Shown in pieces: positions 10,461 through 18,846 of a stretch of DNA of 64,000 nt; position 1 is the first letter of the stretch; each line of letters opens with the position of its first letter. Below the pieces are notes generated by a model. It was not told the DNA's origin. It was given only the letters and a program-made list of their open reading frames with translations, and did not search any database. The stretch comes from Brevundimonas diminuta (GTDB lineage Bacteria > Pseudomonadota > Alphaproteobacteria > Caulobacterales > Caulobacteraceae): the NCBI RefSeq assembly GCF_022654015.1, contig NZ_CP073063.1, positions 620,001 to 684,000 of the forward strand, written 5' to 3'. The position numbers were made by a program, and so were the translations under genes.

Positions 10461-10504
10461 TCTCGGATCCCCCAATCCTCGAACTCAGGCGTCGTGTGCG
10501 CCTG

Positions 10505-11062
10505 TCAGCCCTTGGGCATCAGGCCCAGTCTGTCCTTGACCGCCGGCCGCGCCTCAAAGGCGATGAAGGCGGCGCAGAGCCCGGCCCATAAGGCGTAGCT
10601 GACGCCCACGATCATGGCGATGGGCAGGCCGCCGACGCCGAAGATCAGCAGGGTGGTCTCGGTCGCGCCCAGGGCCTGCATCACATCGCCGGCCTCGAAC
10701 CAGCCCATGACGCTCATGCCCAGGGCGACGACGATCTGAACCAGGGCCGCCGCCAGGCCGCCGTACATCATGAAGCGCCAGACGACGCCCAGTCGCGTGC
10801 CGGGCCGGCCGTCACGCTTGCGCTCGTTCAGCACGCGATACAGCGCCAGCGGCACGGTGATCAGGCCGATCAGCATCACCACCAGCCGCCAATCCATGTC
10901 GCGACCCGGCAGATAGGCGTGCGGCCGCCAGAAGGGCAGGGTCAACCACAGGGGCGGCCAGGCCGCGCCGGCCAAACAAGCCAGAATCCGAGGCGTCCGC
11001 CCAGGCCGCGCGGCGATGGTCGCCTGACCCGGCAGGTCGGAATAGCTCTCGAACCGGCTCAT
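10505..11062 (-). CDS. Small polytopic membrane protein, unknown function
   Basis: A 185-aa protein with four or five predicted membrane segments (for example around residues 27-45, 60-78, 94-115 and 133-165), separated by short basic loops (NERKRDGRPGTR). I do not recognise a family. Its ATG at 11062 overlaps the stop codon of the upstream 3-hydroxyacyl-CoA dehydrogenase gene by four bases, which strongly supports the start and indicates co-translation. The downstream neighbour is another membrane protein (DUF418). No catalytic motif can be pointed to. Confidence 0.7.
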   Translation of the reverse strand: MSRFESYSDLPGQATIAARPGRTPRILACLAGAAWPPLWLTLPFWRPHAYLPGRDMDWRLVVMLIGLITVPLALYRVLNERKRDGRPGTRLGVVWRFMMYGGLAAALVQIVVALGMSVMGWFEAGDVMQALGATETTLLIFGVGGLPIAMIVGVSYALWAGLCAAFIAFEARPAVKDRLGLMPKG

Positions 11063-11940
11063 CGCGTCGGCGCCGGCGCAGCGCCGGAATAGTCATAGAA
11101 GCCGCGGCCGCTCTTCCTGCCCAGCCAGCCGGCCTCGACATATTTCACCAGCAGGGGGCAGGGGCGGTATTTGCTGTCGGCCAGGCCGTCGTACAGCACG
11201 TTCATGATGGCCAGGACGACGTCCAGCCCCATGAAGTCCGCCAGTTCCAGCGGACCCATCGGATGATTGGCGCCCAAGCGCAGCGCCTTGTCGATCGAGG
11301 CGACGTTGCCGACCCCTTCGTACAGGGCGAAGATCGCCTCGTTCATCATCGGCACCAGGATGCGGTTGACGATGAAGGCGGGAAAATCCTCGGCGTCCGT
11401 GGTCGTCTTGCCCAGGCTCTCGGCGAAGGCGACGGCGGCGGAATGCGTCTCGGCCGAGGTGGCGATGCCGCGAATAATCTCCACCAGCTTCATCACCGGC
11501 GCCGGCTTCATGAAGTGCAGGCCGACGAAGCGGTCCGGTCGGTCCGTCGAGGACGCCAGGCGGGTGATCGAGATCGAAGAGGTGTTGGACGCCAACAGGG
11601 TTTGCGGCCCCAGGTGCGGCACGACCTGCGCATAGATGGCCTTCTTGACGGCCTCGTCTTCCAGCGCCGCCTCGATGACCAGATCGGCGCCGGCGACGGC
11701 CTCGGCCATTCCGTGACTGGTCGTGATGCGGGTCAGGGCCGCATCGGCGGCGGCCTGATCGACCAGGCCGCGTCCGACGTGACGCGCCAGGCTGGCCGCG
11801 ATCTCGCCCTGCGCCAGCGGCAGCCGGTCGGCGACGACGTCATAAAGGCGAACCGAATAGCCCCCGAGCGCGACCGCCTGCGCGATGCCTGCGCCCATCT
11901 GTCCGGCGCCCAGAATGGCGACTGTGGTGATCGAGGTCAT
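11059..11940 (-). CDS. 3-hydroxybutyryl-CoA dehydrogenase
   Basis: A 293-aa cytoplasmic NAD(P)-dependent dehydrogenase oxidising or reducing 3-hydroxyacyl-CoA (3-hydroxybutyryl-CoA/acetoacetyl-CoA), in fatty acid, butanoate or phenylacetate-type metabolism. The Rossmann motif GAGQMG is at residues 11-16. The 3HCDH signature follows: NTSSISITRLAS near 118, FVGLHFMKPAP near 137 (with the conserved His), and a C-terminal helical domain containing LGANHPMGPLELADFMGLD (about 232-250). It is the single-domain Hbd/FadB2/PaaH type, not the hydratase fusion. It heads a run of overlapping minus-strand genes that continue into membrane proteins with no obvious biochemical link. Confidence 0.92.
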   Translation of the reverse strand: MTSITTVAILGAGQMGAGIAQAVALGGYSVRLYDVVADRLPLAQGEIAASLARHVGRGLVDQAAADAALTRITTSHGMAEAVAGADLVIEAALEDEAVKKAIYAQVVPHLGPQTLLASNTSSISITRLASSTDRPDRFVGLHFMKPAPVMKLVEIIRGIATSAETHSAAVAFAESLGKTTTDAEDFPAFIVNRILVPMMNEAIFALYEGVGNVASIDKALRLGANHPMGPLELADFMGLDVVLAIMNVLYDGLADSKYRPCPLLVKYVEAGWLGRKSGRGFYDYSGAAPAPTR

Positions 11941-12044
11941 GAACCGTGGTCGAAAGTGGTCGGGCGGGCACCTTTAGAAAGGAAGGCGCGCGGCGCAAGA
12001 GCGGATCAACCCTCTCGCATCAGATTTCCGCCCGCCGTGTCGCC

Positions 12045-12350
12045 TCAGCCCAGCAACTGGATCAGGGCCGGCGCCGCCGTGCGGTTGAACAGCACGCTGA
12101 TGAACTGCAGCAGCAGGATCACCACGATGGGCGAGATGTCGATGCCGCCCAGATTCGGAATGATGCGGCGGAACGGCTCCAGCAGGGGCGCGGTGACGCG
12201 GTCCAGGAAGGTCCCGACCGAATAGACGAAGCGGTTGCGATAGTTGACGACGTCGAACGCCACCAACCAGCTCAGAATGGCCTGGGCGATGATGAACCAG
12301 ATCATCAGACTGATGATGGTGTTGATCAACCAGACGAGCGCATAGCCCAT
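12045..12350 (-). CDS. YggT family membrane protein
   Basis: A 101-aa inner-membrane protein with two hydrophobic hairpins (about residues 5-35 and 72-98) and the family segment DRVTAPLLEPFRRIIPNLGGIDISP in the middle (key residues are the P-x-L-x-P-x-R-x-x-P pattern). YggT/YlmG proteins are small membrane proteins linked to cell division, osmotic stress or plastid nucleoid function; no enzymatic role is known. The ATG at 12350 follows AGGAG by seven bases. It stands alone between the dehydrogenase gene and tRNA-Ala. Confidence 0.9.
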   Translation of the reverse strand: MGYALVWLINTIISLMIWFIIAQAILSWLVAFDVVNYRNRFVYSVGTFLDRVTAPLLEPFRRIIPNLGGIDISPIVVILLLQFISVLFNRTAAPALIQLLG

Positions 12351-12513
12351 GAACGGTAACTCCTGCTTGGATCGGCGCTTCTAGCCTGTTCGCCCCTGCT
12401 CCGACAACGGCCGTATCCGACCTGCGCGCTTCGCGCGCACAAGCCCGTTGACACCACGCCCGCCCGCCTTCTATGTCCGCCACGCCTGTGAAACCCGATC
12501 CCACGCTGGAAAC

Positions 12514-12589
<76 letters not shown>

Positions 12590-12638
12590 GGCGCTCCTTT
12601 TAGACATCCAAGTACAGGTCGCCCGTCCGGCCCCCGGC

Positions 12639-13037
12639 TCAGTTGCCGCGGTAGGTGCTGTAGCCGTAGGGGCTGACGACGACGGGGACGTGGTAGTGGA
12701 TGCTGGGGTCGCGGACCTGGAACACCACGTCGATCTCGGGGAAGAAGGGCTGGGCGTCTTTGTCGCCGTATTGCGACATGTCAAACGTGAGCTTGTACGT
12801 GGCGACTTGGGTCGTGACCTGATCGCCGAACGAGCGGACGCGGCCGTTCTCGTCGGTGCGCGCGGTCGCCAGTTGTCGCCAGCCGCCGTCGCCGCCCTTG
12901 ATCGCCAGGGTCACCGGCACGTCGCGGCCGCCGACGCCGCGCGCCAAATCCAGGACGTGGGTCGAAATGGTCTCGGCCGAAGCCGATCCTGCGGACACCA
13001 GAAAGGCCGACAGGGCGGCAAGCGCTGCAATACGCAT
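12639..13037 (-). CDS. uraH: 5-hydroxyisourate hydrolase, exported (transthyretin-like)
   Basis: A 132-aa protein made of a cleavable signal peptide (about residues 1-21, ending SASA) and a full transthyretin-like HIU hydrolase domain. It hydrolyses 5-hydroxyisourate to OHCU in urate breakdown. The family marks are STHVLDLARG just after the signal peptide (catalytic His) and the C-terminal IHYHVPVVVSPYGYSTYRGN. The usual terminus is YRGS; here it is YRGN. Export predicts a periplasmic enzyme, as described for some proteobacterial transthyretin-like proteins. No other purine catabolic gene lies in the window. The next gene on the same strand is a lipocalin. Confidence 0.92.
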   Translation of the reverse strand: MRIAALAALSAFLVSAGSASAETISTHVLDLARGVGGRDVPVTLAIKGGDGGWRQLATARTDENGRVRSFGDQVTTQVATYKLTFDMSQYGDKDAQPFFPEIDVVFQVRDPSIHYHVPVVVSPYGYSTYRGN

Positions 13038-13081
13038 GGATGATCCTTGAAGGTGGCGACGGGGCGGCGTGAGGCGGGCGA

Positions 13082-13636
13082 TCAGTGTTGGGTCGGCCGG
13101 ACCAGGGTCAGGTCATAGCCCAGGGCGCGGGTGCGGTTCTGGATGGTTTCGCGGGTCTGGGCCGAGGGTTGCGCGGTGCGGCTGAGCAGCCAGAGATAAC
13201 GACCCGACGGCTCGCCGACGATGGACCAGGAATAGTCGTCGGCGTGGTCCAGCACCCAATAGTCGCCGACGTAGAAGGGGCCGAAGAAGGACACCTTCAG
13301 CTTGGCGTTTTCGCTGCCCTCGACGATCTTCGCCTTGCCCTCGGAGGTCTTTTCCGGACCGTCGACCGCACCCTGTCGGCAGGTGTTCAGCACCCCGACC
13401 AGGCCGTCGTCGCGCACCGTATATTGAGCGGTCACCCCTTCGCAGCCGCGCTCGAAGCCGTTTTCGTAGCGCCCGATCTCATACCACAGGCCGGCGTAGC
13501 GGTTCAGGTCAACCGGCTTTGCGGGTTGAGGCACGGCGGCGTTGCCGACGGGGCCGCGTTGCAGGGTGGCGCAGGCGCCCAGCGTCAGGGCTGCGCCGGC
13601 GATCAGGGCGATGGAAGCGATGCGAGCGATTTTCAT
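13082..13636 (-). CDS. blc: Bacterial lipocalin (Blc), outer-membrane lipoprotein
   Basis: A 184-aa lipocalin with an N-terminal lipoprotein signal ending in LGAC (about residue 21). The calyx signature is NRYAGLWYEIGRYENGFERGC, in which the G-x-W motif is canonical; later strands show SFFGPFYVGDYWVLD and SGRYLWLLSR. Blc-type lipocalins bind fatty acids or lysophospholipids at the outer membrane and are usually stress induced. I start at ATG 13636 because the open frame upstream (to 13693) adds only a polar stretch before the signal peptide. Neighbours are the exported HIU hydrolase and a small unknown protein on the same strand. Confidence 0.93.
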   Translation of the reverse strand: MKIARIASIALIAGAALTLGACATLQRGPVGNAAVPQPAKPVDLNRYAGLWYEIGRYENGFERGCEGVTAQYTVRDDGLVGVLNTCRQGAVDGPEKTSEGKAKIVEGSENAKLKVSFFGPFYVGDYWVLDHADDYSWSIVGEPSGRYLWLLSRTAQPSAQTRETIQNRTRALGYDLTLVRPTQH

Positions 13637-13689
13637 GGCCGCAGAACGATGACGAGGGCGCCCGGTTCCGGACATGCCCGGCGATGCGG

Positions 13690-14067
13690 TCACCTCAGGG
13701 CGACGTAGCCCCGTTCGATGATGCGGCGCAGCGCCTCATAGGCTTCGGCCAGTTCGTCGAAGGCGGTGCGGGCGGCGGTCAGGCGGGCGACCTGGTCGGG
13801 CGTGACGGCCGAGCCGGAGTGGGCCAGACGCAGGGATTCCGCCACCCATTTGGCGCGCACCGTGGCGGTCATCACCGCCAGCTTTTGCAGCGATGCGGCG
13901 TCCACGCCGGTCAGGGCGTGACCGATCACCTCCTTATTGGCGATGTAGGCGGCGTAGTCGATCTGCTCCAGCTGGCCGCGCAGGCGACGCTGCTCGTGCG
14001 GATCGGTGTCCTGGGGTTCGAAATGATCGCTATGGCGGCGGATGCTGGAGGTCATCTTGGTCGGCAT
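13690..14067 (-). CDS. Small helical protein of unknown function
   Basis: A 125-aa soluble, strongly helical protein, rich in Ala, Leu, Arg and Glu with no signal peptide or cysteine. Residues 25-110 look like two amphipathic helices or a short coiled coil (LRGQLEQIDYAAYIA and TAFDELAEAYEALRRIIERGY). No family is recognised. The start may be the ATG at 14067 or four codons later at 14055; neither has a compelling ribosome site. It is on the same strand as the lipocalin gene, which begins 53 bases downstream, and is divergent from the SDR gene at 14209. Confidence 0.6.
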   Translation of the reverse strand: MPTKMTSSIRRHSDHFEPQDTDPHEQRRLRGQLEQIDYAAYIANKEVIGHALTGVDAASLQKLAVMTATVRAKWVAESLRLAHSGSAVTPDQVARLTAARTAFDELAEAYEALRRIIERGYVALR

Positions 14068-14208
14068 GGGCGGGCCCTTCCCGGCCTGTCCAAACGGGTG
14101 CTGGCGGCCGCTCGGACACGAAGGTGCGCCGCGTCGGTTAACGCCGCGTTGCGTCGAGCGGGGCGGCGTCCGATATGCGGAGCTGGAAACCGGAGCCGGA
14201 GATCGACC

Positions 14209-15000
14209 ATGGACCTGAAACTGAACGGCAAGCGCGCCCTGATCTGCGGCGGCTCATCCGGCCTGGGTCGCGCCGTGGCGACGGCCCTGATCGCCGAGGG
14301 GGCGCATGTGGCCCTGCTGTCGCGCGATGCTGACAAGCTTCAGGCCGTGGCGGATGCGTTGAATGCGACGGGACCGGGCAAGGCGGTCGTGGCGGCGGCG
14401 GACTTGGCGGATCATGAGGCGTTGCTGAAGGCGGTGGATCGGGCCGAGGATCTGTTAGGCGGGCCGATCGAAATCCTGCTGAACAACACCGGGGGGCCGC
14501 CGCCGTCGGGCGTGTCGGGACTGGAGCCTGCGGTGTGGCGCGATCATTTCGAGTCCATGGTGCTGTCGATCTTCCGCCTGACCGATCGGGTGCTGCCGGC
14601 CATGCGGGCGGCCGGCTGGGGGCGGATCCTGAACGTCGCCTCGATCACAGTGGTCGAGCCGTCGGCGGCGCTTGGCGTGTCCAACACCCTGCGGGCCTCG
14701 GTCGCGGCCTGGGCCAAGACGCTCGCCAACGAGGTCGGACCGGACGGTGTCACGGTCAACACCCTGCTGCCGGGGCGGATCGATACGCCGCGCATCGAAC
14801 GGCTGGACCAGGCGACCGCCGAGCGCACCGGCACGACGCCGCAAGAGGCACGGGCGGAATCGGTGAAATCGATCCCCGTCGGCCGCATCGGCACGACCGA
14901 GGAGTTCGGCGCGACCGCCGCCTTCCTGGCCAGTCCCCTGGCGGCCTATGTCACCGGCTCTCTGATCCGGCTGGACGGCGGGGCGATCAAGGCGATCTGA
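14209..15000 (+). CDS. SDR-fold protein of the BKR-like subgroup lacking the catalytic tetrad
   Basis: A 263-aa Rossmann-fold protein usually annotated as 3-oxoacyl-ACP reductase. The nucleotide-binding loop is GGSSGLG (residues 14-20), close to canonical. The NNAG motif is replaced by NNTGGPPP near residue 90. Aligned by the following helix (AKTLANEVGP), the catalytic YxxxK reads SxxxR (SNTLR), so both Tyr and Lys appear absent. This matches a known SDR-like subgroup described as having an imperfect NAD motif and no catalytic tetrad. The true role is unknown; a reductase acting by another mechanism or a binding protein are both possible. The ATG at 14209 is chosen because the preceding open frame lacks SDR similarity. 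It abuts the convergent gene at 15001. Confidence 0.85.
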   Translation: MDLKLNGKRALICGGSSGLGRAVATALIAEGAHVALLSRDADKLQAVADALNATGPGKAVVAAADLADHEALLKAVDRAEDLLGGPIEILLNNTGGPPPSGVSGLEPAVWRDHFESMVLSIFRLTDRVLPAMRAAGWGRILNVASITVVEPSAALGVSNTLRASVAAWAKTLANEVGPDGVTVNTLLPGRIDTPRIERLDQATAERTGTTPQEARAESVKSIPVGRIGTTEEFGATAAFLASPLAAYVTGSLIRLDGGAIKAI

Positions 15001-15978
15001 TCAGCCGGGCGTCCGACGGCGCAGCACGCCGCCGAAGGCCACGCGGCTGCGGCCGTAATCCAGGGTGATGCGGCTGAACCGGCTCAGGATATCGGCGCCC
15101 AGCAGCAGGGCAGGGTTGTCGATCAGGTCCATGACCTGAAACACATGCAGGTCCGCAAACAGCAGCGGGGTCGGTCCCAGCGATCGTCCCGCGATGTGCA
15201 GGGCGGGCGTCGTGCCGGTGCGGGCCGTCACCGCGCCGCCGACGATGCCGACCATGCGCACAGGCTCGGACGGGGCGGCGGTCTGGCCGATGTCGATCGC
15301 CTGCATCAGGGCCAGATTGCCGATCGAATATTGCGCGCCGCTGTCGATGAAGGCGGCGACCTCTACGCCGGCGACCTCGATCCGGGTCAGGATCAGCTGA
15401 CCGAAGCGACCGCGACGACCGGCGACCAGCACGTCCTGCTGCTGGGGCCGGGTTGAGTCGGAACTGGTCGTCAGCGCGATGCTGGTCGAGCCTGACTGAG
15501 ACAGGGCGACCTGGCGGGCGTTGACGTCCAGCGTCAGGCGAAAGCGGGACAGCAGGTCCAGACCGAGCAGGCCGTCGGCGCCCAGGGCGTCGCGCGGAAA
15601 GACCGGCAGGGTCAGGTCGGTGAAGCGTCGGCGACCGATCTCGATCTGCGCCAGTTCGACGGTCGGCGTGACCTCGGCCGCCGTGATCCCGTGCACCACG
15701 ACGGGGCGGCCGGGCGGCAGGGCCAAGGCCTGGGCCAGCTCGGTCGAGACCGCGCTTCGCTCGGCGCCGGTGTCGATGACGAAGACCTGCTGGAGGCTTC
15801 CGTTCAGACGCACGCCGACGCCCATCCGCGTGAACAGATTTTGCAACAACCGAACCTGATCGTGCGGGTTTGCCGGGACGCCGGTCTGGGCGGACAGCAA
15901 CGGCGCAGCCGCCAGCAGGCCCAGCGTCTTGCGCCGCGACGTTTTCAAGTTGGATTTTTCGCCAATCCCTGGCCGCAC
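15001..15978 (-). CDS. Exported retropepsin-like aspartyl protease, two active-site motifs
   Basis: A 325-aa protein containing two retroviral-type aspartyl protease half-domains in tandem: VFVIDTGAERSAVS (Asp69-Thr-Gly) and VAAFIDSGAQYS (Asp-Ser-Gly near residue 208). Each is followed by the hydrophobic-hydrophobic-Gly element (LLGLDLLSRF and LLGADILSRF). In this family a single chain could fold as a pseudo-dimer like pepsin. The N-terminus SRRKTLGLLAAAPLLSA resembles a Tat signal peptide, suggesting periplasmic location after folding. The GTG start at 15978 is supported by AGGAGG eight bases upstream. Substrate is unknown. It converges with the SDR-like gene without any spacer. Confidence 0.85.
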   Translation of the reverse strand: MRPGIGEKSNLKTSRRKTLGLLAAAPLLSAQTGVPANPHDQVRLLQNLFTRMGVGVRLNGSLQQVFVIDTGAERSAVSTELAQALALPPGRPVVVHGITAAEVTPTVELAQIEIGRRRFTDLTLPVFPRDALGADGLLGLDLLSRFRLTLDVNARQVALSQSGSTSIALTTSSDSTRPQQQDVLVAGRRGRFGQLILTRIEVAGVEVAAFIDSGAQYSIGNLALMQAIDIGQTAAPSEPVRMVGIVGGAVTARTGTTPALHIAGRSLGPTPLLFADLHVFQVMDLIDNPALLLGADILSRFSRITLDYGRSRVAFGGVLRRRTPG

Positions 15979-16159
15979 TTGCCTGTCCTCCTCGGGCCTT
16001 CGCCAGGGCAGGGCAGGCTACGCGCTTTTGGCGAAGAGCCTGAGACATATTCTTGTCCGTCGTGTCTCAGCGCGGCTGCCTCTTCCCGCCCGGCGCTCGG
16101 CGCTGTCTGGCCAATCGGGGGTTGTCGGCGTATCGTACCAGCTGAAACAGGAGGATGCG

Positions 16160-16504
16160 ATGCTGACCTTGCTTATGCTGGCCCTGTCCGACCCCGCGGC
16201 GGCGGCGTCCAGCGCGATCACCGGCCGTGATCTTGTCGTTGTTTCCGCACCAAGGGCGGACACGCATCGCTGCGGCGATCCGCTGATGCAGGCTCGCCAA
16301 GGCCACGTCGGCGCCATGACGCTGGATCGCTCGCTCGATGATGGGCAGGTCCGGCGCTATCTGCTGCTGGACCGGCGCGACCAGAAGAACTGTCCCCTGC
16401 CGATCAGCTACGCCGTGCCGGATCGACGGGCGCTGGGTCGAAACCTGATGCCGTCCGAGCCCGACGTCGGCGCGCCGCCGGCTCCGCCCGCGCCGCGTCG
16501 CTAG
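16160..16504 (+). CDS. Small exported protein, unknown function
   Basis: A 114-aa protein with a short signal-peptide-like N-terminus (MLTLLMLALSDPAAAAS) and two cysteines (in HRCGDP and KNCPLP) that could form a disulfide in the periplasm. The C-terminal 15 residues are proline- and alanine-rich and end in Arg-Arg. An excellent ribosome site, CAGGAGG, lies five to six bases before the ATG at 16160. The gene overlaps the end of xerC by four bases in convergent orientation. I do not recognise the family; similar small cysteine-pair secreted proteins are common in Caulobacterales. Confidence 0.72.
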   Translation: MLTLLMLALSDPAAAASSAITGRDLVVVSAPRADTHRCGDPLMQARQGHVGAMTLDRSLDDGQVRRYLLLDRRDQKNCPLPISYAVPDRRALGRNLMPSEPDVGAPPAPPAPRR

Positions 16505-17430
16505 GCGCGGGGATGGGCGGCCGCATAGGCGTTCAAAAGGCGATCGGCGTCGACGCCGGTGTATTTCTGGGTCGTCGACAGGCTGGCGTGGCCCAGCAGT
16601 TCCTGAATGGAACGCAGGTCGGCTCCGGCGCCCAGCAGGTGGGTCGCGAAACTGTGGCGTAATGCGTGAGGCGTGGTGCGTTCGGGTAGGCCCAGCCGGC
16701 CGCGCAGCTTCTGGACCGAGGCTTGGACATGACGGGGGCTTAAGGGGCCGCCGCGTCGGGCGCGGAACAGGGCGTCGGCGGGTTGGAGCGGGAAGGGCAG
16801 CAGGGCCAGATAGGCGTCCACCGCCTCGCGCACGGCGGGCAGGATCGGCGCGATCCGCGTCTTGGATCCCTTGCCCACGATGCGCAGCGTCTCGCCCAGC
16901 GGCGCATCTGCGCGGGTCAGGGACATGGCTTCGGAAATGCGCAGGCCGCAGCCGTAGAGCAGGGTCAGCACCGCCCGGTCGCGCGCGGCCTCCCACGGTT
17001 CGGCGTCGGGATCGGCGTCCGGCTCGGCCAATAGCCCGCGCGCCTGATCCTCGGTCACCGGCCGGGGCAGGGACGGCTTGACCTTGGGGCCGCGCACCAG
17101 GGCCAGCTGTGGAGCGGGGGTGTCCAACCGCCGATCGAGGAAGGCATGAAATCCGCGAATGGCCGACAGGCTCTGGCTCAGCGACCGGGCCGCCAGGGCA
17201 TGATCGCCTGAGCGGCGCTCGGCCATGTGGGCGCGGACCTCGGCGGCGGTGATCGTGCCCATGTCCTTGAGCGACAGCGCCTCGCCGCGATGGTGTTCGA
17301 GGAAGGCGACATAGAGCCGGCCGATGTGGCCATAGGCCTCCAGCGTGCGCGGCGACAGTCGACGCTCGTGCGCCAGATGGTCCAGCCAGGCGCGCAGGGC
17401 GTCGGAGGCTGTTAGTTCAGAACCGGCCAT
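16501..17430 (-). CDS. xerC: Tyrosine recombinase XerC
   Basis: A 309-aa site-specific recombinase that with XerD resolves chromosome dimers at dif during division. It has an N-terminal SAM-like core-binding domain (about residues 8-95) and a C-terminal catalytic domain with all expected residues: Arg in YGCGLRISEA, Lys in GKGSKTR, HxxR in HALRHSFATH, His in LGHASLSTT and the nucleophile Tyr in TQKYTGV. I use the ATG at 17430; longer open sequence upstream belongs to the overlapping DUF484 gene. The 19-base overlap with DUF484 matches the conserved DUF484-xerC pairing in proteobacteria. Confidence 0.93.
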   Translation of the reverse strand: MAGSELTASDALRAWLDHLAHERRLSPRTLEAYGHIGRLYVAFLEHHRGEALSLKDMGTITAAEVRAHMAERRSGDHALAARSLSQSLSAIRGFHAFLDRRLDTPAPQLALVRGPKVKPSLPRPVTEDQARGLLAEPDADPDAEPWEAARDRAVLTLLYGCGLRISEAMSLTRADAPLGETLRIVGKGSKTRIAPILPAVREAVDAYLALLPFPLQPADALFRARRGGPLSPRHVQASVQKLRGRLGLPERTTPHALRHSFATHLLGAGADLRSIQELLGHASLSTTQKYTGVDADRLLNAYAAAHPRA

Positions 17431-18137
17431 CGCTCGGCCATCCGCTCCGTCACCCGCGCCAGGAAGGCGGCCAGTTCGCAGCCCATGTTCGGAGTAAAGC
17501 CCTCGGGCTCGGGCGAGCCGAAGGCGCAGATGCAGGGGCGCGGCGGTCCGCCCGGCGTCAGGTGCGGGGCCATGCGGACCAGGGCGATGGATCGCACCTG
17601 ATCCTCGGCCGCGCCGAAGAAATTCAGTCCCGAGATCATCGGGCCGAGCCAAGTCAGGCCGTGCTCGCCCAGCAGATTGTCGACGTCACCCTCTTCCAAG
17701 GCGCGCCAGCCGAAGGGCACGCCGCCGGGTTTTTCCAAGGCGATGGCGGCGCCGGCCAACCCAAACCGCCCCTGCGCCGCCGCATCCAGTCGCCGGGCCA
17801 GGTCGGAATGGTTCTTGGCCTCCATCAGATCCAGGGTCGCGACGTGCGTCTGGGTCTGGGCGGCGAAGTTGGCGCGGGCGACCAGTTCGATCTCGCGCCG
17901 GGCGCCGGTCTCGCGCTCGACCACGGCCTCCAGCCGCGTCAGGGCGGCGGCGCCGAACTCGACGACGTTGCGGCCGTGCGGACGCAGACCGATCTCTTCA
18001 AGTAGGGAGCGGTCGTCCAGCAGGGTCTGAGGATGGGTCTGCAGCCAGCCGCGCACGTCGGGCCAATGCAAGCCGTCGCCGATGTGGGGCGTTGCGTCCG
18101 ATTCCGACGTTTCGAAAAGGTCCAATGAGCCGCTCAA
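17412..18137 (-). CDS. DUF484 family (GAF-like) protein
   Basis: A 241-aa cytoplasmic protein of the DUF484 family, which has a GAF-like fold and unknown function. It is commonly encoded directly upstream of xerC, as here, with a 19-base overlap. Family features are WLQTHPQTLLDD near residue 25, a helical coiled-coil segment (about 50-110) and the GAF-like C-terminus with SIALVRMAP and CICAFGSPEPEGFTPNMG. The start is assigned to a TTG at 18137 preceded by GGAGAGG at good spacing; no ATG fits, so this start is tentative. It may act with XerC in dimer resolution, but that is only guilt by association. Confidence 0.8.
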   Translation of the reverse strand: MSGSLDLFETSESDATPHIGDGLHWPDVRGWLQTHPQTLLDDRSLLEEIGLRPHGRNVVEFGAAALTRLEAVVERETGARREIELVARANFAAQTQTHVATLDLMEAKNHSDLARRLDAAAQGRFGLAGAAIALEKPGGVPFGWRALEEGDVDNLLGEHGLTWLGPMISGLNFFGAAEDQVRSIALVRMAPHLTPGGPPRPCICAFGSPEPEGFTPNMGCELAAFLARVTERMAERWPVLN

Positions 18138-18162
18138 ACAGACCTCTCCGGGAACCGCGATG

Positions 18163-18816
18163 CTACAGAATAGACTGGCCCGTCTTGGCCCAGTCCGCCA
18201 CGAAGGCATCAAGACCCTTGTCGGTTAACGGGTGGTTCACCAAGGCCTTGAATGTATCGGCGCCAAAGGTGGCGGCGTCCGATCCGGCGACGGCGGCGGC
18301 GGCCACATGGCCCACGTTGCGCAGGGACGCGGCCAGGATCTGGGTCTCGAAACCGTGCACGTCATACAGGACGCGGATTTCTTCCAGCAGGCCGATGCCG
18401 TCGGCGCCATTGTCTTCCAGACGCCCGACGAACGGCGAGACGAAGGTGGCGCCGGCCTTGGCGGCCAGCAGGGCCTGGGCGGCCGAGAAGCACAGGGTGA
18501 CGTTGGTCTTGATCCCCTTGTCGGTGAAGACGCGGCAGGCGCGCAGGCCGTCCCAGGTCAGGGGCAGTTTCACCACCACGTTCGGGGCGATGGCGGCCAG
18601 CTTGTCGCCTTCCTTGACCATGGTCTCGAAATCGAGCGAGACGGCCTCGGCGGAAATCGGCCCCTCGACCAGGGCGCAGATTTCGGCGATGACCTCGGCG
18701 ATGTTCCGACCCGACTTGGCGATCAGCGACGGATTGGTGGTGACGCCATCCACCATTCCGGTGGGGACCATGTCCTTGATGACGGCGACGTCGGCGGTAT
18801 CGAGAAAGAGTTTCAT
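18163..18816 (-). CDS. tal: Transaldolase / fructose-6-phosphate aldolase family (small type)
   Basis: A 217-aa TIM-barrel enzyme of the short transaldolase (TalC/Fsa, type 3B) class. The N-terminal KLFLDTADV is diagnostic, TTNPSLI is at residues 26-32, and the Schiff-base lysine is Lys83 in [12 protein letters not shown]. Members are transaldolases of the pentose phosphate pathway or fructose-6-phosphate aldolases; the sequence alone does not settle which, though alphaproteobacterial members of this length usually supply transaldolase. The ATG at 18816 is preferred; an alternative lies four codons earlier. It is divergent from priA with only 30 bases between starts, so their promoters must overlap or lie inside the coding ends. 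Confidence 0.92.
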   Translation of the reverse strand: MKLFLDTADVAVIKDMVPTGMVDGVTTNPSLIAKSGRNIAEVIAEICALVEGPISAEAVSLDFETMVKEGDKLAAIAPNVVVKLPLTWDGLRACRVFTDKGIKTNVTLCFSAAQALLAAKAGATFVSPFVGRLEDNGADGIGLLEEIRVLYDVHGFETQILAASLRNVGHVAAAAVAGSDAATFGADTFKALVNHPLTDKGLDAFVADWAKTGQSIL

Positions 18817-18846
18817 GGGCGGCTTCATAGCCGAGGGCGCAGTTCG

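Noticed and set aside
16067..17652. Longer N-terminus for XerC
   Set aside because: The extra codons overlap the DUF484 coding sequence and encode an Arg/Pro-rich stretch without similarity to recombinases; ATG 17430 fits the family length.
18232..18846. Upstream extension of the priA frame
   Set aside because: The frame is open for about 200 codons before the GTG at 18847 but runs antisense through the transaldolase gene and gives Gly/Gln-rich nonsense; PriA similarity starts at the GTG.
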